Shown one piece after another: positions 27,001 to 39,000 of a DNA stretch of 64,000 nt. Where the stretch lies: assembly GCF_932526225.1 (NCBI RefSeq), contig NC_064036.1, positions 4,279,501-4,343,500 on the forward strand, written 5' to 3'. A program made the position numbers and the translations under genes. A model generated the notes under the pieces. It did no database searches. It was given only the letters and a program-made list of their open reading frames with translations, and was not told the DNA's origin. Positions within the stretch are counted from its first letter, which is position 1; each line of letters opens with the position of its first letter. This stretch comes from Nematostella vectensis. Taxonomy: Eukaryota > Cnidaria > Anthozoa > Actiniaria > Edwardsiidae.

Positions 27001-30000
27001 TGTTTCGTTGCCCATAACGCCTGCTAGTGCTGCTTGTTTCGTTGCCCATAACGCCTTCTAGTGCTACTTGTTTCGTTGCCCATAACGCCTGCTAGTGCTA
27101 CTTGTTTCGTTGCCCATAACGCCTGCTAGTGCTACTTGTTTCGTTGCCCATAACGCCTGCTAGTGCTGCTTGTTTCGTTGCCCATAACGCCTGCTAGTGC
27201 TACTTGTTTCGTTGCCAATAACGCCTGCTAGTGCTGCTTGTTTCGTTGCCCATAACGCCTGTTAGTGCTACTTGTTTCGTTGCCCCTAACGCCTGCTAGT
27301 GCTGCTTGTTTCCTTGCCCATAACGCCTGCTAGTGCTGCTTGTTTCCTTGCCCATAACGCCTGCTAGTGCTACTTGTTTCGTTGCCCATAACGCCTGCTA
27401 GTGCTGCTTGTTTCGTTGACCATAACGCCTGCTAGTGCTGCTTGTTTCGTTGCCCATAACGCCTGCTAGTGCTACTTGTTTCGTTGCCCCTAACGCCTGC
27501 TAGTGCTGCTTGTTTCGTTGCCCATAACTCCTGCTATTGCTGCTTGTTTCCTTGCCCATAACGCCTGCTAGTGCTGCTTGTTTCCTTGCCCATAACGCCT
27601 GCTAGTGCTACTTGTTTCGTTGCCCATAACGCCTGCTAGTGCTACTTGTTTCGTTGCCCATAACGCCTGCTAGTGCTGCTTGTTTCCTTGCCCATAACGC
27701 CTGTTAGTGCTGCTTGTTTCGTTGCCCATAACGCCTGCTAGTGCCGCTTGTTTCGTTGCCCATAACGCCTGCTAGTGCCGCTTGTTTCGTTGCCCATAAC
27801 GCCTGCTAGTGCTGCTTGTTTCCTTGCCCATAACGCCTGCTAGTGCTACTTGTTTCGTTGCCCATAACGCCTGTTAGTGCTGCTTGTTTCCTTGCCCATA
27901 ACGCCTGCTAGTGCTACTTGTTTCCTTGCCCATAACGCCTGCTAGTGCTACTTGTTTCGTTGCCCATAACGCCTGCTAGTGCTGCTTGTTTCCTTGCCCA
28001 TAACGCCTGTTAGTGCTTCTTGTTTCGTTGCCCATAACGCCTGTTAGTGCTACTTGTTTCGTTGCCCATAACGCCTGCTAGTGCTACTTGTTTCGTTGCC
28101 CATAACGCCTGCTAGTGCTGCTTGTATCGTTGCCCATAACGCCTGTTAGTGCTGCTTGTTTCGTTGCCCATAACGCCTGCTAGTGCTGCTTGTTTCCTTG
28201 CCCATAACGCCTGCTAGTGCTGCTTGTTTCGTTGCCCATAACGCCTGCTAGTGCTACTTGTTTCGTTGCCCATAACGCCTGCTAGTGCTGCTTGTTTCGT
28301 TGCCCATAACGCCTGCTAGTGCTACTTGTTTCGTTGCCCATAACGCCTGCTAGTGCTGCTTGTTTCGTTGCCCATAACGCCTGTTAGTGCTACTTGTTTC
28401 GTTGCCCCTAACGCCTGCTAGTGCTGCTTGTTTCGTTGCCCATAACACCTGCTAGTGCTGCTTGTTTCCTTGCCCATAACGCCTGCTAGTGCTACTTGTT
28501 TCGTTGCCCATAACGCCTGCTAGTGCTGCTTGTTTCGTTGCCCATAACGCCTGCTAGTGCTGCTTGTTTCCTTGCCCATAACGCCTGCTAGTGCTACTTG
28601 TTTCGTTGCCCCTAACGCCTGCTATTGCTGCTTGTTTCGTTGCCCATAACGCCTGCTAGTGCTGCTTGTTTCGTTGCTCATAACGCCTGCTAGTGCTACT
28701 TGTTTCGTTGCCCATAACGCCTGCTAGTGCTACTTGTTTCGTTGCCCATAACGCCTGCTAGTGCTGCTTGTTTCGTTGCCCATAACGCCTGCTAGTGCTA
28801 CTTGTTTCGTTGCCCATAACGCCTGCTAGTGCTACTTGTTTCGCTGCCCATAACGCCTGCTAGTGCTGCTTGTTTCGTTGCCCATAACGCCTGCTATTGC
28901 TGCTTGTTTCCTTGCCCATAACGCCTGCTAGTGCTGCTTGTTTCGTTGCCCATAACGCCTGTTAGTGCTGCTTGTTTCGTTGCCCATAACGCCTGCTAGT
29001 GCTACTTGTTTCGTTGCCCATAACGCCTGCTAGTGCTGCTTGTTTCGTTGCCCATAACGCCTGCTAGTGCTACTTGTTTCCTTGCCCATAACGCCTGCTA
29101 GTGCTGCTTGTTTCGTTGCCCATAACGCCTGTTAGTGCTGCTTGTTTCGTTGCCCATAACTCCTGCTAGTGCTGCTTGTTTCGTCGCCCATAACGCCTGC
29201 TAGTGCTGCTTGTTTCGTTGCCCATAACGCCTGCTAGTGCTGCTTTTTCGTTGCCCATAACGCCTGCTAGTGCTGCTTGTTTCGTTGCCCATAAAGCCTG
29301 ATAGTGCTACTTGTTTCGTTGCCCATAACGCCTGCTAGTGCTGCTTGTTTCGTTGCCCATAACGCCTGCTAGTGCTGCTTGTTTCGTTGCCCATAACGCC
29401 TGCTAGTGCTGCTTTTTTCGTTGCTCATAACGCCTGCTAGTGCTGCTTTTTCGTTGCCCATAACGCCTGCTAGTGCTGCTTGTTTCGTTGGGATTGTGTG
29501 ACACGTGTAATTCCTAAGAAGGAGTCAATGTATACTCAGAGATGGCGTCGATTAGAGATGGGATTCACAGAAATCACATTCTCAGTCACAGGGGGGGTTA
29601 CTGAAGACAACGAGACAAATTTGTAATGTTTCAGAGCAGCTGCGGGGAATTGATTGCTGTATAGAGAATAATGAGTGATGTCTTACTGACTTGAGGTAAT
29701 TGGTTTAGTGACGAGGAACAACAGAACAGATTTATGCTCTCTGGATAGAAATTTTCACTGTAACTTGACATGAGTTTTATTTTAACATACATGAGTACAA
29801 CTTTATAACAAATATGTGGTCCTAACCCGTTTAATGATATTTGGGAAAAGTAATCAAATTTCAGCGTTCAAGTCTTAATTCATATATCGGACGCGCGCAC
29901 GAATATCCAAGCAGAAAGCAGCAAATAGAAGCCAGCTAAGTGCAACCCAAATGTCCCTCAAAAGTCCCACAAATTGTACAACATGTCGGATGAGGTCAGT

Positions 30001-33000
30001 GAGTCCTGCTCGGATTTATCTAAAAAAAAGACGTTTATAGCGGTTTACCTGCGACTTGGGAAGTAAAACAAAGAAACTTAACATGATGGAACTTTGTCTT
30101 GTTGTCCAAGCTTGGTGAAAATCTTGAGAGCAGCATAGTAAAAGATGACTACGGGTTTGGGCGAATTCGCTGTTTACGTCTGACTTCTAACTACAAGTTC
30201 TATCGGCAAACGTCAAGAAATACAGCAAAAGAACAAACGACAGTCTCATTTTTATATGTAATTGAAGTAACCTAGGTAATATCAAACACAAGTTTTATGG
30301 TAGTACTTACATTGCTCTTGTAAGTGGTTTGTTTGGTTTTTGTTTTTCGTTTCTTCTTAGTACTTAAATATTACTTGTTTTTCTACAGTTTCAGTCCCAA
30401 CTCTACACTAAAAGCGGTCGGGCAAAGAAAACAGGGCTATCACTTTCTACGCTGACCGGAAAATGCTTATTTGCTTGTCCATATTCGCAGAAAAATATCT
30501 CAAACCAATCTTTTTCGGCGTCGATTGCCGACTTTTTGTGTGACATTTCGTGGGACCACATGGCTGTTCTTGCACCATCTCTTTCCTGATTGGCTATTCG
30601 TGCGCGCGTGATTGACATGCCGGATCTTGCAGTTAAAATTCGTGGGCCTTCATGCAACACTCCCCTTCCTCCCTCTCCGGTCTAAACAGTGTAGCATGCA
30701 GAGGGCTGACAACATCCCTTCCTTCGGGGGCTGATGAAGCAATTGGCGATTTCTTTTACCAGTCATTCAGAATCTTGTTTTTACTTAGGGTGTATTTAAG
30801 TCTGCACGACCAAAACCTCGACAAGAATCTCTTGCAAATGTACCCGTTTCTATAAACACTAACATCAAGTGCCGCAATTTTGCTATACTGTTTATCTGAT
30901 TCCTCTCTTTTTCTTTAACGCTATTGATCGTCCTTTTTGTTTCGTTGCGATTTTGTGAAGAAACTGAGGCTACGAGACTCGCCTGTACTCGAAACGTCGA
31001 TTTTTCTTGAGCGCGTCATTTTTTCCAAGTGAAGAACCTTGGCAACCTCTCGGCGGAACGTCTGGTTGAATATTATGTATATCAGCGGATTTGCGATGCA
31101 AGAACATAGCCAAAGCATGCTAACAAACGCACATAGAGAACGAGGAAGCGTAAAGAAAGCGGCATTTAATGACTCGTACCTCGAGGCCGCCATAAGGGGA
31201 ATGAAGCAGAGTGTGAAGGCACACAATGCCACAAATAGATATTTCGTGGTCTTTAATTCGCGTGCGCTTACTCCAGTGGTAGCCATAGCATGATTGTGCG
31301 ATCTTGCATACACATATACCCTGATATAAAACACGTAAATTGCAATTAGCGGGATAATAATTAGTAAAATGAAAAAGAAAAATGAAGCGCGAACCTTTTC
31401 GGGTAAAACCTGACAAAAACCATAACCTGGATGGAATTGAAAACCCGCATTTGTGAGTTGCCCGGCCATTATTACTATAGAAATCAGCCAGGAGACGCCC
31501 ACTGTTAAAAGTGTGGTGTTTCTTCGAAAGAATCGATCGTGTAGCGTTTGTCGGACCACTCTTAGATACCTCTGAATGGCCATCAAGCCCAATGTAATTA
31601 TTGTATTTGTGGTTGCAGCAGTCAAAATAAAGCCCTGAACACTACACACTGTTTCACTCAGGTCCCATTCTCCAGTCATGAAATAGTAGCAAAGAAGAGG
31701 CCCTCTCGATATCCCAGTGAGCAGATCCCCGAACGCTATTGCCATGATGTACAGATAGGAAGGTGATCGTAGCCGAGCGTTCTGTTGAATAGCTTTAAGT
31801 ACAAGAACATTGCATAGAATAATACTTGATGTAAGAATGACGAAAACCGCGCTTTCACTCACCCATGTCGCCAGATTGCGGTTCTTCATCTCTGAAAAAA
31901 GGGCTTCTTTTGCCTGCTTCTGTGTTTCCGGCGACATTGTGTCTTTACGGTTTGACTTGCAGAGTTTTTCTATTTGGTACCAGGACTTGTTTTAACAAAT
32001 TTCACTCTTCGCATAACAAGTTTTTCTTGTGATGAGGATCAATTCCTGTCCTTTTTTCTTCAGCGTGCTTTTTTTTTCTCCATAGTGTTACTGCTTCGGG
32101 CTGATTCTATTGCCCGGATATCCTATACTTGTGATTATTAGAGAATCTTTGCGAGGTGTAACCGCTACGTAAATAGCAAATGCATAAATCAGTCGGTGAA
32201 TATCCAAGAAAATAGCATTTCTCACTGAAAACGGTAAATCAAGTATAGAGACGATATTTGGAAGATGGTGATCACATCAAGCACTCTACGTGTACTTGCT
32301 AAGAAGGATTCGATGTATTCCCAGAGATTGGCGTCGAATAGAGATGGGATCCACAAAAAACACATGTATTCTCAGTCACAGCGGGGTTTACTGAAGACAA
32401 CGAGATCAGTTTGAAATTTGTTTCAGAGCAGCTGCGGGGAATTGATTGCTGTATAGAGAAACATGAATGGTGTCTAACTGACTTGAGGTAATTGGTTTTA
32501 GTGGTTAGAAACAACAGGAATTTATGCTTTCTTGATAGAAATTATAATTTTAATTTAGCATGATATTTTTGAAACACACATATGGGTACAGCTTTATAAC
32601 AAATGTTTCCCTGACCTCAAATTCTCGAACGTCTTGAAAATAACGCGTCGTATCTCTAGTTCTCACCTGTTTGTTTTTATAACTTCCATGTTGAAACTAA
32701 ATCGATTATTTCGGGTTGGATTATGCAAACACTTTGTCTTTCATAACGAAACTTGAAAGCAGCGCAGTTTGCGACTTTAGTGTGTTCTTGGCTACACCTG
32801 TCTGGCAAGCATACGGAATGTTAACAAATATTCAGACCATCTTAAATTAGCGTGTTCAATGTTCTCTTCAATTCTGCATACTTTATTCAGGCAAGTGATA
32901 ATTTGTTTCAAAATGAAAATCATCCCTCTGTGTTTAGTCCGCAAACAAGATATCCTTTCTAGTAGCTCCGCTATATTTCGTTTTCGCCATCTTCTTACAC

Positions 33001-36000
33001 ATCATACGTCTCTATTTGTTTGCTAGGGTTACCAGTGCATCTGTATGCACCAAATTGATTTGCTTACATTAAATAGTATTTGGGAAAAGTTATCAAATTT
33101 CAGTGTTCAAATTTTAATAGTTCCAAAGTTTTGAAGATAAAATTTGTGGGGCCTCAAATCCCCCCTCCCTCCCCCACTCTCTCCGGTCTAAACAGGGTAG
33201 CATTTATGAGGACTGACAAAACCCCTTCCTATAATTGCCGGGGGCTGATGAAGCAATTAGAACTTTCTTTTACCAGCCATTCAGAATTTTGTTTTTACTT
33301 AGGGTGTGTTAAGTCTGCACAACATAAAACTCGTCAAGAATCTCTAGCAAATGTACCCGTTTCTATAAACACTAACATCGAGTGCCGCAATTTTGCTATC
33401 CTGTTTATTCGATTTCTCTCTTTTTTTCTAACGTCCTTGTTGATCGTCCTTATTGTTTCTTTGCGATTTTGTGAAGACACTAAGGCTATGAGACTCGCCT
33501 GTAACCGAAACGTCGATTTTTCTCGTCATTTTTTCCAAGCGAAGAACCTTGGCGACCTCTCGGCGGAACGTCTGGTTGAATATTATGTATATCAAAGGAT
33601 TTGCGATGCAAGAACATAGCCAAAGCATGCTAACAAACGCACATAAAGAACGAGGAAGAGTAAAGAAAGCGGCATTTAATGACTCGTACCTAGAGGCCGC
33701 CATAAGGGGAATGAAGCAGAGTGTGAAGGCACACAATGCCACAAATAGATATTTCGTGGTCTTTAATTCGCGTGCGCTTACTCCAGTGGTAGCCATAGCA
33801 TGATTGTGCGATCTTGCATACACATATACCCTGATATAAAACACGTATATTGTAATTAACGGGATAATAATTAGTAAAATGAAAATGATAAATGCACGGC
33901 CAGCCTTTAGTGGTACTGCCTGACAAAAACCATAACCTGGATGGAAATGAAAACCCGCATTTGCGATTTGCATTGTCATTATTACTATAGAAATCAGCCA
34001 AGCGACGCCCACTGTTAAGTGTCGTGTTCCTTCGAAAGAATCGATCGTGTAGCGTTTGTCGGACCACTCCTAGATACCTCTGAATGGCCATCAAGCCCAA
34101 TGTAATTATTGTATTTGTGGTTGCAGCAGTCAAAATAAAGCCCTGAACACTACACACTGTTTCACTCAGGTCCCATTCTCCAGTCATGAAATAGTAGCAA
34201 AGAAGAGGCCCTCTCGATATCCCAGTGAGCAGATCCCCGAACGCTATTGCCATGATGTACAGATAGGAAGGTGATCGTAGCCGAGCGTTCTGTTGAATAG
34301 CTTTAAGTACAAGAACATTGCATACAATAATACTTGATGTAAGAATGACGAAAACCGCGCTTTCACTCACCCATGTCGCCAGATTGCGGTTCTTCATCTC
34401 TGAAAAAAGGGCTTCTTTTGCCTGCATCTGTGTTTCCGGCGACATTGTGTCTTCAAGGTTTGACTTGCAGAGTTTTTCTATTTGGTACAAGGACTTGTTT
34501 TCACACATTTCACTCTTCGTATATTGCGCTTTTCTTGTGCAGAGGATCAACTCCTGTCCTTTTTTCTTCAGCGTGCTTTTGTTTTCTCCATAGTGTTACT
34601 GCTTCGGGCTGATTCTATCGCCCGGATATCCTATACTTGTGATTATGAGAGAATCTTTGCGAGGTGTAACCGCTACGTAAATAGCAAATACATAAATCAG
34701 TCGGTGAATATCCAAGAAAATAGCATTTCTCACTGAAAACGGTAAATCAAGTATAGAGACGATTATTTGGAAGATGGTGATCACATCAAGCACTCTACGT
34801 GTACTTGCTAAGGTGGATTCGATGTATGCCCAGAGATTGGCGTCGAATAGAGATGGGATCCACAAAAAACACATGTATTCTCAGTCACAGAGGGGTTTAC
34901 TAAAGACAACAAGACAAATTTGTAATGTTTCAGAGCAGCTGCGGGGAATTGATTGCTGTATAGAGAATAATGAGTGGTGTCTTACTGACTTGAGGTAATT
35001 GGTTTAGTGACGAGGAACAACAGAACAGATTTATGCTCCCTGGATAGAAATTTTCACTGTAACTTGGCATGAGTTTTATTTTAACACACATGAGCACTAC
35101 TTTATAACAAATATGTGGTCCTAACCCGTAAGTCTTGAAAATAACGCGTCGTATCTCTAGTTCTCACCTGTTTGTTTTTGTAATTGCCATGTTGAATCTA
35201 AATCGATTATTTCGGGTTGGATTATGCACACACTTTGTCTTTCATAACGAAACTTGAAAGCAGCGCAGTATGCGACTTTATGGTGTCCTGGATTGCACCT
35301 GTCGGCAAGCATACGGATTTTTATAGCGATTCTCAATACATCGCGACCCTTTGCCTTTCTAATGACATTCTAACTGTGATTTTGGTTAGTTCGTGGACGT
35401 CAATCATCCGCGTTTCCATAACGATCAAGGCAGACTTCATTTGTTTCGTGTATCGAAAGTTGTAGTCGACTTTACTCAGGGCCCAAGAGAGCCACATTTT
35501 ACAACACAGTAAAGAAACGCAAAAGTTCAGTTCTCATAAAAGGGTAAAAAATATATTGCAAAACATTCAAGGTTAACGTTTTGCCAGTCATCTCACAAAG
35601 AAAGCCTCGAAACTCTTCAAGATTGGATCGCTGTCATGCAAGTCAGCAAACGGCCACGGTTATCGGCGATAATTTCATCTTGTTCAGATAATATTTGATT
35701 TTGCGACCTGCTAATTAGATTATCACTTTCTCTTATTCCTGTGAATCTTTTCCTTTACTGTTCGTGGCTTGTTCCAAACGTTTTGAAGCAATTTCAGCTG
35801 ATCATTTGAGCCAAACCGACCTACGCACTTCGATCCCCAATCTAACAAACAAATGAAGTTGACTGCGAAACTACGATCGTTATGGAAACGCGGATGATTG
35901 ACGTCCTCGAACTAACCAAAAGCACTGTTAGAATGTCAAGGCGAAGGGTCGCGATGTTTTAGACCATCTTAAAGCCGCATTGTCACCAGTTTACTTCCGG

Positions 36001-39000
36001 AGGTCCGACGGAAACCTCAACCGTTAAAAGACAAAAGAATCTATTAGAATCCGAGATATTTAACAGGCCATCCGCTCTAAATTATCGATCACATCCTCAA
36101 AGAAACTTCCAATAGACACACTGCTTTCAATATTTTGAAATATTTTTCGCGTTTTCCGTTAAAAATCATCGGGGATTGCTACGTAATCGACCTGAAGTAA
36201 ACTGCTGACAATGCGGCTTTAAATTAGCGTGTTCAAGGTCCTTTTGAATTCTGCATTCTCTATACAGGCAAATGATAATTTGCTTTAAAATGAAAATCAT
36301 CCCTCTGTGTTTAGTCCGTCATTGTAAAGAAAATATACAAGATATCCTTCATTTTTGCTTTGCTATATTTCGTTTTAATCTACTTTTCAGAAATCCTACG
36401 TCTCTATTTGCTTGCCAGAGTTACTAGTGAATTTGTATACACCAAATAGCTGCGTTTAAATAATATTTAGGAAAAGTCATCAAATTTCTGTGTTCAAGTC
36501 GATAGATAGATAAATAGATAGATAGATAGCTTTATTAATGTGAACGTTGCAGCCAGTAGGCTGAATTATATTTACAAGATATAACTATGATAAAACCTAT
36601 GATAAAACTATAATACATATTTATATATTAAATATAAAAGGTTCTAAAGTTAAAATAAGTTCAAAGATCTAGGTTTTAAAAATATTGACACGTTAGCATT
36701 GTGCATTAAAATGTGTTTTTTGCCCTAACAACAAAAACCGTAGCCTGGCAAAATATACGTAAACTTACAAAACGTAACTGACAAAAACCGTAGCCTGGAT
36801 GAAAACGGAAACCCGCTTTTGTGAGATGGATGATCATTATTACTATAGAAATTAGCCAGGAGACGCCCACTGTTAAAAGTGTCGTGTTTCTTCGAAAGAA
36901 ACGATCGTGTAGCGTTTGTCGGACCACTCCTAGATACCTCTGAATGGCCATCAAGCCCAATGTAATTATTGTATTTGTGGTTGCAGTAGTCAAAATAAAT
37001 CCCTGAAAACTACACACTGTTTCACTCAGGTCACATTCTCCAGTCATGAAATAGTAGCAAAGAAGAGGCCCTCTAGATATCCCAGTGAGCAGATCCCCGA
37101 ACGCTATTGCCATGATGTACAGATAGGAAGGTGATCGTAGGCGGGCGTTCTGTTGAATAGCTTTAAGTACAAGAACATTGCATAGAATAATACTTGATGT
37201 AAGAATGACGAAAATCGCGCTTTCACTCACCCATGTCGCATAATTGCGGTTCTTCATCTCTGAAAAAAAGGCTTCTTTTGCCTGCTTCTGTGTTTCTGGC
37301 GACAATGTCTCCTCTTGGAAATGCAGACGTGTGTTTTCGCACCCAGGACCTTATATATATACTTTTTGTAAATTATTTGCCATGCGATTTGAATTCAGAT
37401 CTTTCACCGTATTTCTTGCATTTCCCTCTCTGCCAATGGTTCAGAAGGTGTTAGATAACAAATGTGTAACCCTTGGTGACGATATACTCACTATGATGTG
37501 ACTGCTAACTAGCGAATGCACTCTACGTATCCTCTTCTCTATGAATGGGCCTTCTAAAAACATTGTCATTGTTACCTATAAGGACTAACTGCCTTTTTCA
37601 GCCAGAGCAGTAGTTTACATTAGTCAGACAGATAATGAAACGGTTTAACTGTTTATACTGAAGGGCATAGACCTTATTAACAACTAAGAAACATTTTTGA
37701 AAACCAATTAAAATGCTATCCAGAACAGTTGCTGGGAAATGGAACAGTTGCTGAGAAATGATTGCAGTGTAGAAAAGCTTGATTGCCGCCATGTTGACTG
37801 AAAGTAAAGATAGCATAGAGAGTAGATAATTGGTATGTATAGATTCGTTATCACTTCGCTGCATAACATAAATTCGATAAGGGTTGAACTTCGAGTTTTT
37901 GTAGATTTGGATACAATACTTTCCTCGATAACCCTAGTGAATTGAAGCTGAAAATTATAAGCTTTTACCTATTTGTTGTTTATCTGTTATGGGTCACAAT
38001 GCAAACACTGCAGTGTAATATTCAGGACTTCACCTTTTCGCATCACAAGTATGGGGACAATAAATCAGCATTATGTGGGCCTTTGTTAAATAAAGAAATA
38101 CTCTCAGATTCCATTCATTTTATTTTTCTTCTGTTAGTGTGGTTTGAAATCTTGTTTTATGAAAGATTGTCAAACTGAGATTAAAGAATTTAATATCGGT
38201 TGTTCTCAACATGTTGTCTATTTTTTTCGGGGGGGGGGGGGGGTAGGGAAAAAGACTTATTCATACTATGTGTTTTAGGCATATTTGGAGTTTTTCGCGA
38301 GGGAAGAAATCGCTTTAGAGCTTTACCATCAGCTGAAGGATGGCACTAGGATCAACTTTCATCTCGTCAATTCTTCGGTAAGTCATTGTAATCCTAAAGT
38401 GGATCTCAGATCCTGGATTGCAGAATCTAAACGTAGTAAGAACTATATGCACTATGAAACAAATTCACTATGAAACAAATTCTCCTCCAACGACATCTCT
38501 TCCCACATGAACAGCTGCATCATATTACCGGTTTTGAGATACCATTTCCTCATATGGTTTCAGGGTGAGAGTGATTTCACGAATGCAAATATGTACTCAC
38601 CGAATGCCGTCACGTGGGGTGTGTTCCCAGGCTCGGAGATCCTCCAGCCGACAGTAGTAGACCCGATAGCATTCCATTACTGGAAGGTAAGTCTCCTTCC
38701 GACCCGATAGCATCCCATTACTGAAAGTGAAGACTACCCTCAAGACTCGATAGCATTCCATTCCTGAAAGGCAAGACGACTACCCGTAAGACTCGTTAGC
38801 ATTCCATTATTGAAAGTCAAGACTACCCTAAAGACTCGATAGCATTCCATTACTGAAAGGCAAGACGACTACCCGTAAGACTCGATAGCATTCCATTACT
38901 GAAAGGCAAGACGACTACCCGTAAGACTCGATAGCATTCCATTACTGAAAGGTAAGTCTCCTCCCGACCCGATAGCATCCATTACTGGAAGGTGCCTATT

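Noticed and set aside
25979-29490. CRISPR array
   Set aside because: Units are contiguous 34-bp repeats without unique spacers, in an animal intron; it is a satellite.
31039-31293. Plus-strand frame opposite the GPCR, also present opposite unit 2
   Set aside because: It is the complement of the conserved receptor; its conservation follows from the receptor duplication.
30921-31937. Opsin identity for the nested receptors
   Set aside because: No lysine in the TM7 retinal-binding position and no DRY; a generic class A assignment is safer.
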